From the NCBI RefSeq assembly GCF_008017535.1, contig NZ_VRUA01000013.1, positions 1-64,000 of the forward strand: a DNA stretch of 64,000 nt. Direction: 5' to 3'. Each line of letters begins with the position of its first letter. The stretch's first letter is position 1. The translations under genes and the position numbers were made by a program. The stretch comes from Ottowia flava (lineage in GTDB: Bacteria; Pseudomonadota; Gammaproteobacteria; Burkholderiales; Burkholderiaceae_C). Below are positions 44,123 through 54,560 of the stretch, piece after piece. The notes below the pieces were generated by a model, which saw only the letters and a program-made list of their open reading frames with translations, made no database searches and was not told the origin of the DNA.

Positions 44123-46414
44123 CTAGGGCCGGGCAGCGCCGGCAACCTCCAACTCCGCCAAGACTCCCGCGGCATCGGCGCGCACGCGGCGTGCCAGAGC
44201 CTCGGACAGATTCAGGCGTCGCAGCAGCCAAGGGCTTGCGTCCTGTAGGTAGGGGTCGGGCAAGGTTTCCGGGACGGCGGGCAACGAGACGTCCAGGTCG
44301 ACGCGTGCGGTGTCCAGCGAGTGCGCCGCGGTTGACACGCGGTCGAACGCCAAGGTCTGTTCGATGACGGCTGCGGCCTGCTCCAGCGGGACGGTCAGCC
44401 CATCGAGTTGCAGGCGCTCGCGCCGCAGCAGCATCAGCGACTTGATGGCGCTCAGCTGGCCCAGCAGCTGGTAGCTGTGGCCTTGCAGTTGCTCCAGCAG
44501 CGCCAGTGGCGGCTGCACCGCGCGTGGCTCCACCAGCGCGCGGGCGGTGGCCTGAACCAATGCCGACAGCGCGTCATAAGCTTCGCGGCGCGCGAGCCGC
44601 CAGGTGAGTTCGGATTGGGTGTCGATGGCCTCCACCTGCGCCAGGCTGAGCGACTGACGTGCGTGCTGGTCCAGCGCCTTCAGCACACGCCGAACCAGGC
44701 CCGTCAGCTGCCCGCGTTCCCAGGACGGCAGCACGTAGGCAAAGGCCCAGGCGATGCCCGCGCCCAGCAGCGTGTCGCCCACGCGCTCGAAGAAAGCGAA
44801 CGTCGCGTTGCTGCCCGCGAACAGCAGGTGTGCCTGCACCAGCCCCATGACCGACGCGGCCATGGCGGTAACGACGTAGCGGCGCATGGCAAAACCGTGC
44901 GCGATGCCCTGCGAGACCGTCACGGCGATCAGCAGCAGCAGGGCGGGCGGATGCAGCGCCAGCAGGCCGGTCGCGAGCAGACTGCCGACCAGCGTGCCGG
45001 CCACGCGCTGGTTGCGGCGCTCGAGCGTCTGCGCCAGGCTGCCGCGCAGCACGACGACGATCGTCAGAAGGATCCAGTAGGCGTGCGAGCCCCAGGGCAG
45101 CAACACCGCGACCGTGTAGCCGGTGCCGACAGCCAGCGCGGCCCGCACCGCGTGACGCAGCGCGGGTTGACGCCAGTGCCACACGGTCAGAAAGGGCTGC
45201 AGCGACCAGTCGGTTGGGCTGACGAACAGGCGCCAGCTGTTGCGCACCACGGCAAGGTCGGGCATGGTTTCGCCGCGCGCCAGCAGGCTGAGCTGCCGAA
45301 CCGCGTCGTTCTGGTGCTCGATGCGAAAGCTCACGCCACGCAGCAGCGCGGCCTGCGCGGCGCCGGTCGGGTCGGCCGACAGGTCGGCGCTGGCTGGCTC
45401 TTCTCGCAGCCGCAGGGCGGCGAGCCGGGCGCTGTGGTCGGTAGCAACAGGGGGGCGCCGGCGCAGCAGCAAGTCGTCGGCCAAGAAGGCCAGTTCGCGC
45501 GCCATCTGGCGGTAGATGGCGGCGATCTCTTCGAGCGCATGTGCGTGGTCTGCGGCTTCACGCACGCGGTCGAGATCCAGCTCGCTGGCCACCAGGTGGT
45601 CGCGCATTTCCAGCACCACCAGCAGCATGCCCGCTAGGCGCTGGCGGCGCGGTGTGTTGGGCGATTCCAGCACCACGTCGCGGGTGGATTGCAGCTGGTC
45701 GGCCAGCGCTGCCTGGCGCTTGAGCAATTCGGTCAGGCCCGCAGCGGAATCGGGCGCGACTTCGCCCGGCCCGGGTGCGCCGTCCGCGCGGGGTGACACG
45801 CGCCGTGCATGGGCCTGCAGCAGTGCCGAGACGGCCAGTAGCAGATCGGCCGTCAGCTGGGTGCGGTAGCGCCCGTTCAGGACGCTGTTGGCGATCACCG
45901 AATAGACGACGTACAGGGCCGCGCCCAAGCCGCAGTACAGCGTTCGCAGCAGCACCTGCTCGGTCCCGCTGGCCGGGGGCAGCGACATGGCGAACACCAG
46001 CGCGAGCATCACGCCGATGGCGACTGGCGCCCCCCGCTTGCCCCACGCCATGCCCAGGAACACGACGAAGGTGGCCGGCACGAGGAACAGCCCGAGTTCC
46101 AGCGTCTTGCCTTCCAGCGCCAGCACCGCGGCAAACAGCGGTACACCGATCACTGGGCCGACGACCATGTGGGCCAGCTTGCCCCGGCGAGGGCCCACCA
46201 TGTCGGGCGCCAGCGTGGCGATGACGCCGACCGTGGCCACGGCTGCCGCTTCGGTGCCGAACAGCAGCATCACCGTGGATGAGACCAGGAACAGCCCCAG
46301 CGCGCACGAGGCGCCGTTGAGCACGTAGTAACTGAGCGCCACGCGCAGGAAGCGCCGCTGCCGCAGACTCAGCCAACGGCGCATTTGCTCGGGCTGCAGG
46401 GCCGGCAGGTTCAT
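44123..46414 (-). CDS. FUSC-family inner-membrane protein (YccS/aromatic acid exporter-like)
   Basis: A 763-aa membrane protein with two sets of hydrophobic segments (about residues 20-190 and 400-530) each followed by a long soluble helical part, the arrangement of the FUSC/YccS/AaeB families. The second membrane set contains [40 protein letters not shown], the most conserved part of the family. Relatives export aromatic carboxylates, but many are uncharacterised. The ATG at 46414 starts [10 protein letters not shown]; upstream codons are not family-like. It diverges from greB. Confidence 0.9.
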   Translation of the reverse strand: MNLPALQPEQMRRWLSLRQRRFLRVALSYYVLNGASCALGLFLVSSTVMLLFGTEAAAVATVGVIATLAPDMVGPRRGKLAHMVVGPVIGVPLFAAVLALEGKTLELGLFLVPATFVVFLGMAWGKRGAPVAIGVMLALVFAMSLPPASGTEQVLLRTLYCGLGAALYVVYSVIANSVLNGRYRTQLTADLLLAVSALLQAHARRVSPRADGAPGPGEVAPDSAAGLTELLKRQAALADQLQSTRDVVLESPNTPRRQRLAGMLLVVLEMRDHLVASELDLDRVREAADHAHALEEIAAIYRQMARELAFLADDLLLRRRPPVATDHSARLAALRLREEPASADLSADPTGAAQAALLRGVSFRIEHQNDAVRQLSLLARGETMPDLAVVRNSWRLFVSPTDWSLQPFLTVWHWRQPALRHAVRAALAVGTGYTVAVLLPWGSHAYWILLTIVVVLRGSLAQTLERRNQRVAGTLVGSLLATGLLALHPPALLLLIAVTVSQGIAHGFAMRRYVVTAMAASVMGLVQAHLLFAGSNATFAFFERVGDTLLGAGIAWAFAYVLPSWERGQLTGLVRRVLKALDQHARQSLSLAQVEAIDTQSELTWRLARREAYDALSALVQATARALVEPRAVQPPLALLEQLQGHSYQLLGQLSAIKSLMLLRRERLQLDGLTVPLEQAAAVIEQTLAFDRVSTAAHSLDTARVDLDVSLPAVPETLPDPYLQDASPWLLRRLNLSEALARRVRADAAGVLAELEVAGAARP

Positions 46415-46607
46415 GATGGGCGTTCGTGCTGACGGAACGCGCCGTGGTGTTCCCAACGCCCGGTTGGCAGGCGCGGCAAGACGGTGGCGGGGCTGAGGAC
46501 GGGCACGGCAGGCGAGGCGGGCGGCCGGTGGGTACCGGCAAAAAAGCCGATCAGGCGGGCGGCCAACCGCTCCCGGGATTGTCCCATGGCGGTCTATCAT
46601 GGGCTGC

Positions 46608-47174
46608 ATGAACAAGGCATTCACCCGTGAGCGTGACGGGGAGGACGAAGACGACGACATCGCGCTGCCGCCCTTGCCCCCGGGTGGCAAGAACTACATC
46701 ACGCCGCAGGGCTACGCCCGTTTGCGCGCCGAGTTGCTGACCCTGATCGATGAGGAGCGCCCAAAAGTGGTGGAGGCCGTGCACTGGGCGGCCAAGAACG
46801 GGGACCGCAGTGAAAACGGGGACTATCTCTACGGCAAGAAGCGCCTGCGCGAGATCGACCGGCGCATCCGCTTCCTGACCAAGCGGCTGGAGATCGCCGA
46901 GGTGACGGACCCGAGTGCGCACCATGGCGGAGAGCAGGTGTTCTTCGGCGCCACAGTGACCTACGCTGACGAGGAAGGTGAGGAACGCACCGTCACCATC
47001 AAGGGCATCGACGAGGCGGAAAGCGCGCAGGCTGAGGTCAGCTGGATCAGCCCGATCGCCCGCACCTTGCTGCGCGCCCGTGTGGGCGATGTGCTGCAAC
47101 TGCCCACGCCCGCAGGCACGCACGAGATCGAGGTGGTGGCCGTGGATTACCCGGCGCCGCCCGTGTCCGACTGA
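46608..47174 (+). CDS. greB: Transcription elongation factor GreB
   Basis: Secondary-channel factor that stimulates RNA cleavage by backtracked RNA polymerase. The 188-aa product has the N-terminal coiled-coil domain with TPQGYARLRAELLTL and KNGDRSENGDYLYGKKRLREIDRRIRFL (the acidic DxxE tip residues in NGDRSENGDY), and the C-terminal FKBP-like domain with VGDVLQLPTPAG. An acidic insertion GEDEDDD precedes the domain. ATG 46608 (MNKAFTRE) fits the usual GreB start; ATG 46599 adds three residues. Confidence 0.95.
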   Translation: MNKAFTRERDGEDEDDDIALPPLPPGGKNYITPQGYARLRAELLTLIDEERPKVVEAVHWAAKNGDRSENGDYLYGKKRLREIDRRIRFLTKRLEIAEVTDPSAHHGGEQVFFGATVTYADEEGEERTVTIKGIDEAESAQAEVSWISPIARTLLRARVGDVLQLPTPAGTHEIEVVAVDYPAPPVSD

Positions 47175-47194
47175 TCTGGGGCAGTCTGATGATT

Positions 47195-47243
47195 GCTATC
47201 GTTTAAGTAGCTGGCTGCGCAGGTGGTTGTAGGGCTGAGTGCC
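47195..47243 (-). repeat. Dispersed repeat, copy R14
   Basis: On the minus strand it contains CTACAACCACCTGCGCAG, identical over 18 bases to copy R16 at 53929-53946, followed by CCAGCTACTT and AAACGATAGC as in R7. It lies between the convergent greB and spoT genes. Confidence 0.85.
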
Positions 47244-47291
47244 AAAAAGACCTGAAATTTCGGAGCGCACCAAGCTGGTGTATCAGAGGGG

Positions 47292-49529
47292 TCAGTGCTG
47301 GGCGGTTGGCATGATGCGCGCTGCGCGCAGCACCGACTGCGTGCGCTTGAGGTGGCGCAGCACCGTGTCGAGGTGCGTGCGGTCGCGCACGGTGATGACG
47401 AAGCGCAGGTCCAGCGCTTCCTGCGCGCTTTCGTCGGCCATGCCCAGATGCACGATGTCGGCCTCGGCGCTGGCCAGAGCGGCCGCCACGCGCGCCAGCA
47501 CGCCCTTGCCGTTGACCACGGTGACCACGATGCCCACCTCGAACTGTCGCACAGGTTCGTCCGCCCAGGCCACTGTGATGAAGCGTTCAGCGTCCTTGTG
47601 CTGCAGGCGGCGTGCCACCGCACATTCGTCGGTATGCACCACCAAACCTTCGCCACGGCCCAGGTAGCCCAACACACCATCGCCCGGGACCGGGCGGCAG
47701 CAGGTGGCGTATTTGACGGACATGTTCTCGGCGCCGTCCAGGATCACGGCGCCCTGCGACAGGTTTTCGTGCGCGGTGAAGCGCTCGCGCGTGAGCAACA
47801 GCGCGTCGGGCTTGATGCCTTCGGCCGCCAGCAGTGTGACCAGGCGCTTGGCGACCATGTTGGCACTGCGCTTGCCCAGGCCGATGTCGGTCATCATCTC
47901 GTCGCGCGTGCGGTTGCCGGTGAAGCGCAGCAGTTTGTCCCAGAGCGGCTTGTCGCCGCTGTCCTGCCCGGGCGGCTGGCTCAGACCCTCGGCGCGCAGC
48001 GCCTGCGCCAGCAGCTTTTCGCCCAGGTCGCGCGATTCGTCCTGCGCCAGGCTTTTCAGGTGGCTGCGGATGCGCGAACGGGCGCGGCCGGTGCGCACAA
48101 AGCCCAGCCACGCCGGGTTGGGCGTGGACACGGGCGCGGTGATGATCTCGATCACGTCGCCGTTGGCCAGCTCGCTGCGCAGCGGCACCTGTTCGCCATT
48201 GACTTTGGCTGCGACGGCGTGGTCGCCCACATTGCTGTGGATGGCGTACGCAAAATCGACGATTGTGGCGCCCTGCGGCAGCGCCATGATCTGGCCCTTT
48301 GGGGTGAAAACGTACACCGCGTCGGGCACCAGATCGACCTTGATGTGGTCCCAGAACTCGGCCGCGTCGCGCGTCTCGTTCTGGATGTCGAGCAGCGACT
48401 GCAGCCACTGCGTGCCCAGCTCGTCGCCACCACCCGATTCCGCCTGGTTGACCTTGTAGAGCCAGTGCGCGGCCACCCCGGCTTCGGCCACCAGGTCCAT
48501 CGCCTCGGTGCGAATCTGGAATTCGATGTTCACGCTGGCGGGGCCGACCAGCGTGGTGTGCAGGGACTGGTAGCCATTGACCTTGGGCATGGCGATGTAG
48601 TCCTTGAAGCGCCCGGGCACCGGCTTGTACAGCTGGTGCAGCAGCCCCATGGCGGTGTAGCAGTCCACCACGTGGGGCACGATCACGCGCACGCCGTACA
48701 AGTCGTTGACCTGCGCGAACGACAGGTGCTTGTCGTCCATCTTCGTGTAGATGGAGTAAAGCGTTTTTTCGCGCCCGACGATGCGCGCGTTCAGGCCGGC
48801 CTGGCTCAGCACGTCCTGCACCTCCTGGCCCACTTTCTGGATCAGGTCGCGGCGGCGCTGGCGCGCCTTGTTCAGCGCCTTGGCCAGCACGCTGTAGCGC
48901 CACGGTTTGAGGTGGCGGAAGGCCAGATCCTGCAGTTCGCGGTAGGTCTGGTTCAGGCCCAGGCGGTGCGCGATGGGGGCGTAAATCTCCAGCGTTTCCG
49001 CACTGATGCGCCCCCACTTGCTGCGCGGCATGTCGCCCATCGTGCGCATGTTGTGGGTGCGGTCGGCCAGTTTGATCAGGATCACGCGTACGTCGCGCGC
49101 CATCGCCAGCAGCATCTTGCGGAAGGACTCAGCCTGGCCTTCTTCGCGCGTGCTGAACTGCAGCTTGTCCAGCTTGGTCAGGCCGTCCACCAGCTCGGCT
49201 ACCGAGACGCCGAACTGCTCCACCAGATCCGCCTTGGTGACGCCGCAGTCTTCCATGGCGTCGTGCAGCAGCGCTGCCATCAGCGCGTGGGCGTCCAGCT
49301 TCCATTCGGCGCACTGGGCGGCGACGGCGATCGGGTGCGTGATGTACGGCTCGCCGCTGTGGCGCATCTGGCCCAGGTGAGCGGTGTCGGCAAAGCGGTA
49401 GGCGCGGCGCACCAACTCGCGGTCGTCCGGGCCCAGGTAGTCCAGCTTGCTTTCCAGCGCGGCAAAGCTGGCCGCCGCCGCGTTGGCCGCGGCCAGCGGT
49501 TGCTCCATGGGGGGCAGCACCGAACTCAT
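47292..49529 (-). CDS. spoT: Bifunctional (p)ppGpp synthetase/hydrolase
   Basis: RSH enzyme controlling the stringent response, 745 aa from ATG 49529. The N-terminal HD hydrolase domain is intact (HSGEPYITHPIAVA and LLHDAMEDCG), the synthetase domain has GREKTLYSIYTKM and YGVRVIVPHVVDCYTAMG, then TGS (VYVFTPKGQIMALPQGATIVDFAYAIHS), a cysteine-containing zinc-finger-type region (KYATCCRPVPGD) and a C-terminal ACT domain. The gmk-rpoZ-spoT order is the same as in E. coli, which supports the SpoT name. In-frame upstream ATG 49556 is an alternative start, close to the rpoZ terminator. Confidence 0.95.
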   Translation of the reverse strand: MSSVLPPMEQPLAAANAAAASFAALESKLDYLGPDDRELVRRAYRFADTAHLGQMRHSGEPYITHPIAVAAQCAEWKLDAHALMAALLHDAMEDCGVTKADLVEQFGVSVAELVDGLTKLDKLQFSTREEGQAESFRKMLLAMARDVRVILIKLADRTHNMRTMGDMPRSKWGRISAETLEIYAPIAHRLGLNQTYRELQDLAFRHLKPWRYSVLAKALNKARQRRRDLIQKVGQEVQDVLSQAGLNARIVGREKTLYSIYTKMDDKHLSFAQVNDLYGVRVIVPHVVDCYTAMGLLHQLYKPVPGRFKDYIAMPKVNGYQSLHTTLVGPASVNIEFQIRTEAMDLVAEAGVAAHWLYKVNQAESGGGDELGTQWLQSLLDIQNETRDAAEFWDHIKVDLVPDAVYVFTPKGQIMALPQGATIVDFAYAIHSNVGDHAVAAKVNGEQVPLRSELANGDVIEIITAPVSTPNPAWLGFVRTGRARSRIRSHLKSLAQDESRDLGEKLLAQALRAEGLSQPPGQDSGDKPLWDKLLRFTGNRTRDEMMTDIGLGKRSANMVAKRLVTLLAAEGIKPDALLLTRERFTAHENLSQGAVILDGAENMSVKYATCCRPVPGDGVLGYLGRGEGLVVHTDECAVARRLQHKDAERFITVAWADEPVRQFEVGIVVTVVNGKGVLARVAAALASAEADIVHLGMADESAQEALDLRFVITVRDRTHLDTVLRHLKRTQSVLRAARIMPTAQH

Positions 49530-49575
49530 AGCCCCCGAATTTAACCCGGTTGTCATCTGGCCGCCGCCGGGCACG

Positions 49576-49603
49576 AAAAAGGGCGCTTCGAGAGCGCCCT
49601 TTT
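49576..49603 (-). terminator. Rho-independent terminator after rpoZ
   Basis: Perfect 7-bp stem GGGCGCT/AGCGCCC with loop TCGAG (49581-49599), flanked by AAAAA and TTTT so that it works on the minus strand with five T. It lies between rpoZ and spoT, so spoT is likely transcribed at least partly from its own promoter or by readthrough. Confidence 0.88.
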
Positions 49604-49647
49604 AGAGACTTGTAGGCCTGTGGTGGCCCGCAAAGAGTGACCTGAGT

Positions 49648-49848
49648 TCAGGGCACTTTCTTGAGCATTTCGAGCCCGACCTTGCCGGCGGCGATCTCGC
49701 GCAACGCGGTCACGGCGGGCTTGTTGCGCGCTTCGATCTTGGGCGTATGGCCCTGGCTCAGCATGCGGGCGCGGTAGGTCGCGGCCAGCACCAGCTGAAA
49801 ACGGTTGGGGATTTGCTCGAGGCAGTCTTCGACGGTGATGCGGGCCAT
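49648..49848 (-). CDS. rpoZ: RNA polymerase omega subunit
   Basis: The 66-aa product [13 protein letters not shown]...[16 protein letters not shown]...[15 protein letters not shown] is a standard omega subunit, which helps assemble and stabilise RNA polymerase. The ATG at 49848 matches the family start; extra upstream codons overlap the gmk 3' end region. It follows gmk by 22 bp and is followed by a strong terminator. Confidence 0.95.
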   Translation of the reverse strand: MARITVEDCLEQIPNRFQLVLAATYRARMLSQGHTPKIEARNKPAVTALREIAAGKVGLEMLKKVP

Positions 49849-49870
49849 GGCGGTGCAGCTTGGAGGCTGT

Positions 49871-50491
49871 TCAGACGATGTTGAGGGCTTTGAACGTGTC
49901 GGGGCGGGCACGGCGCTGGGCGATGTACTTCAGCCGCTGCGCGTGGACGATGGCTTTCAGGTCGAAAAGCGCGCGTTCAAATATCTCGTTGATTATAACG
50001 AAGTCGAAATTTTCGGCTTGTGCCAACTCCTCGGCGGCATTGCACAGTCGCAACTCGATCACGTCGGGTGCGTCTTCGCCGCGGCGCGTGAGGCGCGCGC
50101 GCAACTCGTCCAGGCTCGGCGGCAACACGAAAACGAGGATGGCGTCGGGAAACAGCCGCTTGATTTGCAGCGCGCCCTGCCAGTCGATCTCCAGCACCAC
50201 ATCGCCGCCGCTGCCGATGCGCTGCTCGATGGCGCGGCGCGACGTGCCGTAGCGGTTGCCGTGCACCAGCGCCCATTCCAGGAAGTCGCCGCGCGCGACC
50301 ATGCCGTCGAAATCGTCGTTGGAGATGAAAAAGTACTCGCGACCGTCCTTTTCCTGCCCGCGCGGCGCCCGCGTGGTGTGCGAGACCGAGGGCGCCACCC
50401 CCGCATCCACCTCCATCAGCGCCTTGACCAGGCTCGATTTGCCCGTGCCACTGGGCGCCGCGACAACAAACAGATTTCCGGGGTAGTCCAT
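49871..50491 (-). CDS. gmk: Guanylate kinase
   Basis: Converts GMP to GDP with ATP. The 206-aa product has the P-loop [18 protein letters not shown] at residues 9-26, the GMP-binding block [20 protein letters not shown] (about 38-57), and the [11 protein letters not shown]-like [10 protein letters not shown]. Length is normal. First gene of the gmk-rpoZ pair on this strand; no yicC homologue lies upstream. Confidence 0.96.
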   Translation of the reverse strand: MDYPGNLFVVAAPSGTGKSSLVKALMEVDAGVAPSVSHTTRAPRGQEKDGREYFFISNDDFDGMVARGDFLEWALVHGNRYGTSRRAIEQRIGSGGDVVLEIDWQGALQIKRLFPDAILVFVLPPSLDELRARLTRRGEDAPDVIELRLCNAAEELAQAENFDFVIINEIFERALFDLKAIVHAQRLKYIAQRRARPDTFKALNIV

Positions 50492-50629
50492 GTGGGATCA
50501 GCGCAGGGCGCTATCGAATCGGGAGTAAATGAGGCCCATCATTTTAGTCCGACAAGCGCTGCCGATGCGCCGGGCTCCGATCGCTTGCGCGGCGTGGGCT
50601 CCTTCCTGAGAGCCGCTGCCGCCTTGATG

Positions 50630-51244
50630 TCACCCTCGTTCGAACACCAGCAGCAGGTTGTTGGCCGGCAGCGCCGCGCGATGCGCGAGGCGCAAGCCCG
50701 CAGCGTGCGCTTCGCGTTCGACCGCCGCGCGCTCACGGATGCCCCAGTCCGGGTGGCGCGCGCGCAGGTCGGCATCGAAGGCCAGGTTGCTGGGCGCGGT
50801 CGGGACGTCGGCCTCGAAGTAGGGGCCGTAGGTGACCAGGCGCCCGCCCGGCGCCAGGTGGCGCGCCGCGCCGCGCATCAGCGCCGGGGTGCAGGCCCAG
50901 GGCGCGATGTGGAGCATGTTGGCGGCAAAGATCAGGTCGAAAGGCTTGTCCCACGCGGGGCCGGCGCTGGGCCACGGGGCGTCCCGCACGTCGAGCCGCA
51001 CCGGCGCCGCGACGCGGGGCAGGTGGGCGGTGCGCGTGACGATGGCGGCGAACAGGTCTGCGGTGAGGTCGCTGGGTTGCCAGTGCCAATCGGGCAGGGC
51101 GTGCGCGAAATGCGCCACGTGCTGGCCGGTGCCGCTGGCAATTTCCAGGGCGCTGCCTGCGGGCGCGAGCCAGGGGCGCAGGGCGGCCAGGATGGGTTCG
51201 CGGTTGCGCTCGGACGCCGGACTGAAAGGCAGGGCAGAGGTCAT
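50630..51244 (-). CDS. DUF938 SAM-dependent methyltransferase
   Basis: A 204-aa protein of the DUF938 (UPF0585) family: FSPASERNREPIL at the start, SAM motif LEIASGTGQHVAHFA at about residues 31-45, ANMLHIAPWACT and LAPGGRLVTYGPYFE. Function is not established for the family, although the fold predicts methyl transfer. ATG 51244 was chosen because homologues begin near MTSALPFSPASERN; the 18 upstream codons in frame come from repeat R15 and its AT-rich flank. Confidence 0.92.
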   Translation of the reverse strand: MTSALPFSPASERNREPILAALRPWLAPAGSALEIASGTGQHVAHFAHALPDWHWQPSDLTADLFAAIVTRTAHLPRVAAPVRLDVRDAPWPSAGPAWDKPFDLIFAANMLHIAPWACTPALMRGAARHLAPGGRLVTYGPYFEADVPTAPSNLAFDADLRARHPDWGIRERAAVEREAHAAGLRLAHRAALPANNLLLVFERG

Positions 51245-51260
51245 CTGGGAGGCAAGGTTC

Positions 51261-51274
51261 TTTATATATATAAA
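51261..51274. promoter_or_regulatory. AT-rich palindrome upstream of the DUF938 gene
   Basis: TTTATATATATAAA is a perfect 14-bp palindrome, strikingly AT-rich for this genome. It is 17 bp upstream of the DUF938 ATG and could hold a TATATA-type -10 element or be the flank of repeat R15. Confidence 0.4.
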
Positions 51275-51326
51275 AAAAGGCTCTGGCGCTACAAACACCT
51301 GCGCGAGCAGCTACCGATTCAATAGC
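51273..51326 (+). repeat. Dispersed ~54-bp repeat, copy R15
   Basis: AAAAAAGGCTCTGGCGCTAC, then CACCTGCGCGAGCAGCTACC and AATAGC. Sits between the DUF938 gene and the small lipoprotein gene, both on the minus strand. Confidence 0.85.
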
Positions 51327-51338
51327 GACAATCCGCCG

Positions 51339-51701
51339 TTACCGGCACGCGGGCTGACCCGGTGGCGGCGGTGCGTCGCCGGTTGCCGGGCGGCAGGCCG
51401 TCGCCGCGGCTGAATGGTTCGTGGCATCGGCCGGTGCGTCGCTGATGCGTTCGCGCACGACGATGCCGCTGCGGTCGCTGCCCGATGGGCTGCTGGCCGC
51501 GTCGATGCCGGCGCCGATCGCCTTGCCGGTGAGGCCGATGCCGGTCGACACCACGGCGCCTGTGACCGAAATGGCGGCGCCGGCCGTGGCGCTGGCCACA
51601 GCGCAGCCGGTGCTGCTGATCGCCAGTGCGAGGCAGGCGCCGACCGCGGCGGCCCGGGTCAGGTGCGCGGCCGAGGTGTGGGGGGCGCAGGGCCGGTTCA
51701 C
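51339..51701 (-). CDS. Small putative lipoprotein
   Basis: A 120-aa protein with a signal sequence and lipobox ISSTGC (cysteine 33), then a glycine/alanine/valine-rich hydrophobic stretch ([26 protein letters not shown]) and a polar, proline-rich tail. It resembles a family of short lipoproteins with alternating small residues, of unknown role. Its ATG overlaps the stop of the upstream LLM oxidoreductase gene by four bases, so the two are cotranslated. The C-terminal tail runs toward repeat R15, whose base at 51326 is 13 bp past the stop. Confidence 0.75.
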   Translation of the reverse strand: MNRPCAPHTSAAHLTRAAAVGACLALAISSTGCAVASATAGAAISVTGAVVSTGIGLTGKAIGAGIDAASSPSGSDRSGIVVRERISDAPADATNHSAAATACRPATGDAPPPPGQPACR

Positions 51702-52735
51702 GCCGCCACGTCGGACGTCGTCGCCGGCCCGGCGGCCTGGCGCACGTCCATGGCGATGTCCATCGCCCGCAGGCGCAGCGCCGGGTCGTAGATGTCGCAG
51801 GTGAACATGATCTCGTCGCAGCCGGTCTGCTCGGCCAGCTGCTGCAGGCCCTGGCGCACGGTGTCGGGCGAGCCGATGACGGCGCAGGCCAGAAAGTCGG
51901 CGATGCCGGCCTTTTCCTGCGGGCTGAGCTGTTGGAAGAAGCCCGGCTGCGGCGGCATCAACAGCCCGCGCGTGCCGCGCAGGACGCCCAGCACGCGCTG
52001 GAAGATGCTGGTGGCCAGCAGCTGCGCTTCGTCGTCGGTCGGTGCGGCGATCAGCGGCACACCGATCATGACGTAAGGCTTGTCCAACGTGGGCGAGGGT
52101 TTGAAGTTGCGGCGGTAAATCTCGACCGCTTGCAGCAGCATGGCCGGCGCGAAGTGCGAGGCAAAGGCGTAGGGCAGGCCGCGCTCGGCCGCGAGTTGCG
52201 CGGAGAACAGGCTGGAGCCCAGCAGCCAGATCGGCACGTGCGTGCCCGCACCGGGGTTGGCGATCAGCTTCTGGCCGGGTTTGACGTCGCCCAGCAGGTG
52301 CTGCAGCTCGGCCACCTCGCGCGGGAAGTCGTCCACGGTCTCGACCCGGTCGCGGCGCAGCGCGCGCATGGTCATCGGGTCGGTGCCGGGCGCGCGGCCC
52401 AGGCCCAAATCAATGCGGCCTGGGTACAGCTCGGCCAGCGTGCCAAAGGCTTCGGCCACGACCAGCGGTGGGTGGTTGGGCAGCATCACGCCGCCGGAGC
52501 CGACGCGGATGCGCTCGGTGCCGCCCGCCACGTGCCCGATCAGCACGGCGGTGGAGGACGAGGCGATCGACGCCATGTTGTGGTGCTCGGCCAGCCAGTA
52601 GCGGGTGAACCCCAGGCGGTCGGCGTGCTGGGCGGTTTGCAGCGACACGGCCAGGGCGTCAGCCACGCTGCGGCCTTCGCGCACCGGCACCAGGTCCAGC
52701 ATGGAAAAAGCGATCTCGTTCAGGGCTTTGCTCAT
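51698..52735 (-). CDS. LLM-class flavin-dependent oxidoreductase
   Basis: Bacterial-luciferase-like monooxygenase (345 aa) using reduced flavin. The family start [12 protein letters not shown], then [49 protein letters not shown] are the conserved flavin/barrel blocks of the LuxA-like group related to YhbW. ATG 52735 (MSKALNEI) was chosen; in-frame ATG 52744 is an alternative. The substrate is unknown. It overlaps the small lipoprotein gene downstream. Confidence 0.93.
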   Translation of the reverse strand: MSKALNEIAFSMLDLVPVREGRSVADALAVSLQTAQHADRLGFTRYWLAEHHNMASIASSSTAVLIGHVAGGTERIRVGSGGVMLPNHPPLVVAEAFGTLAELYPGRIDLGLGRAPGTDPMTMRALRRDRVETVDDFPREVAELQHLLGDVKPGQKLIANPGAGTHVPIWLLGSSLFSAQLAAERGLPYAFASHFAPAMLLQAVEIYRRNFKPSPTLDKPYVMIGVPLIAAPTDDEAQLLATSIFQRVLGVLRGTRGLLMPPQPGFFQQLSPQEKAGIADFLACAVIGSPDTVRQGLQQLAEQTGCDEIMFTCDIYDPALRLRAMDIAMDVRQAAGPATTSDVAA

Positions 52736-52906
52736 GCGGGCCATTGTGCGCTGGCTGGATCGGCTGCGCGCGCGGCGGGGCTCTCCGGCGTCCGCAGCCT
52801 CCGCCATGCAGGCGCACACGCTGAGTTGGCCGATGGGCCTTGGGCGAAGTGGTAACCGGATCGATAAGATGCGGTGTTCGATTCACAGCCTACGACGCGA
52901 CCGCCC

Positions 52907-53875
52907 ATGTCCCTGCCACCGCCCGTTCTGGAAGTCCTGCCGCGCGATCTCTGCGCCTACCGCGCGGGCAACACCGGTATCGACTACGTTCACCGTTTCG
53001 AATCGGGCCAGCCAGGGCCGCACGTGCTGATCAACGCATTGACGCACGGTAACGAGATTTGCGGGATGGTGGCCGCCACGCACCTGCTGGACCAGGGCGT
53101 GCGCCCGAAGATCGGCACGCTCACGATCAGCTTTGCCCACGTCGAGGCGTACGAGGGCTTTCGCCAGGACGACCCGTTCGCCAACCGGCAGATCGTGCAC
53201 AACCTGAACCGTATCTGGTCCGACGAATGGCTGGACGGCCCGCAGGACAGCCCGGAGCTGCGCCGCGCCCGCGCGCTGCGGCCGGTGGTGGCGGTGGCCG
53301 ACCACATCCTCGACATCCATTCGACCAGCCAGGACGTGGAGCCGTTCTGGGTCTACCCCGATTACCCGCGCAACGGCCACGCGGCGCTGGCCGTCGGCGC
53401 GCTCGGGCGGGTGACCACCCATCTGGTCATGCCCAGCGGCCTGGGCAGCGGTACGCCGCTGATTCAGCACGGGCGCCACGGCGTGGCCGAGAGCAATGCC
53501 GGTGTCGCCATGGTGGTGGAATGTGGCCAGCACTTCCTGCAGGCGGCTGCCGATGTCGCCACCGCCACGGCGCTCGACTTTCTGGCGCATTTCGGGCTCA
53601 TTGACGCGCTGCCGGTGTCGGCCGAGGCGCGCGCGACGCCGCAACGGCGACTGGCGCTGTTGCAGACCTGCATGGTGCATACGCCGGAGTTCCGGTTCGT
53701 GCGCCCGCTGCAGGGCTTCGAAATCTTTGCCGAGGGTGAATTGATCGCCACCGATGGCGACGCGGGTGAAATCCGCGCGCCCTGCGACAACTGCACCGTG
53801 ATGATGCCTGCGCGCGTGCCGATCGTGGGGCGCGAGGCGGTGTATCTGACGCGGCCGATCGCCGCCGCGGCCTGA
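52907..53875 (+). CDS. Succinylglutamate desuccinylase/aspartoacylase family protein
   Basis: Zinc-dependent M14-like amidohydrolase of 322 aa. Zinc ligands are the histidine and glutamate in LTHGNEICG (about residues 46-54) and the histidine in ILDIHSTS (about 130); the catalytic glutamate is likely in AMVVECGQH. Family members deacylate N-acyl amino acids; the true substrate here is unknown. The ATG at 52907 has no strong ribosome binding site; GTG 52874 in frame is less family-like. Confidence 0.9.
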   Translation: MSLPPPVLEVLPRDLCAYRAGNTGIDYVHRFESGQPGPHVLINALTHGNEICGMVAATHLLDQGVRPKIGTLTISFAHVEAYEGFRQDDPFANRQIVHNLNRIWSDEWLDGPQDSPELRRARALRPVVAVADHILDIHSTSQDVEPFWVYPDYPRNGHAALAVGALGRVTTHLVMPSGLGSGTPLIQHGRHGVAESNAGVAMVVECGQHFLQAAADVATATALDFLAHFGLIDALPVSAEARATPQRRLALLQTCMVHTPEFRFVRPLQGFEIFAEGELIATDGDAGEIRAPCDNCTVMMPARVPIVGREAVYLTRPIAAAA

Positions 53876-53912
53876 CGCGCTGGCACCTCGTGTCGGCGAG
53901 AATTCATGAAGA

Positions 53913-53960
53913 AAACATCACATTGCGCTACAACCACCTGCGCAGGCAGCTATCAATAGC
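53913..53960 (+). repeat. Dispersed repeat, copy R16
   Basis: CTACAACCACCTGCGCAG followed by GCAGCTATCAATAGC; the left end is degenerate. Shares 18 identical bases with copy R14. Between the aspartoacylase-family gene and the AhpD-like gene. Confidence 0.85.
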
Positions 53961-53995
53961 AGAGTAAAAATCGCCCTCTTGGGCAGGAGTGAGAC

Positions 53996-54415
53996 ATGTC
54001 CACCACGCTTCCCGGTGCGGACCTTGAGCAGAACGAACGTGTGCGCGCCGTGTTCGAGGACATCCGCCGCACGCGCGGCTCGGATTTCATCAACGCGTTC
54101 TGGCGCCACCTGGCGCTGGATCCTGCGCTGCTCGAAGCGACCTGGGCGGAGGTCCAGCGCACCATGGTCGCGCCGTCCGCGCTGGATCCGCTCACTAAGG
54201 AACTGATCTACATCGCCGTGTCCACTGCAAACGGTTGCGGCTACTGCGTGCATTCGCACACCGCCGCCGCACGCGCCAAGGGCATGACCGATGCGCAGTA
54301 CGCCGACCTGCTGGCCGTAATCGGTCTGGCGGGCAAGACCAATCACCTGGCGACGGCACTGCAGGTCCCGGTTGACCCGGTTTTTGACCTGCGTCAGGAC
54401 GGCGGACGTGCATGA
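53996..54415 (+). CDS. AhpD-like carboxymuconolactone decarboxylase family protein
   Basis: A 139-aa all-helical protein with the AhpD-type redox motif in NGCGYCVHSH (CxxC at about residues 81-84, with the partner histidine three residues on) and KGMTDAQYADLLAVIGL. Members act as alkylhydroperoxidase-like thiol reductases or lactone decarboxylases; the CxxC with histidine favours the peroxidase type. GGAG lies about 7 bp before the ATG. Apparently a single-gene unit. Confidence 0.9.
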   Translation: MSTTLPGADLEQNERVRAVFEDIRRTRGSDFINAFWRHLALDPALLEATWAEVQRTMVAPSALDPLTKELIYIAVSTANGCGYCVHSHTAAARAKGMTDAQYADLLAVIGLAGKTNHLATALQVPVDPVFDLRQDGGRA

Positions 54416-54560
54416 AGCCGAAAAATTTCGCGCTTTGAAGGCCCGGGCGACCCCAGTACGGGTAAAACAGCCACGTGGGAGCGATACAGTTGGCAAAAGC
54501 AGACATCCGCGGCAGCCGTTTTGGCCGACGGTGTAATCTGATGGCCTCCACCTCCCACCC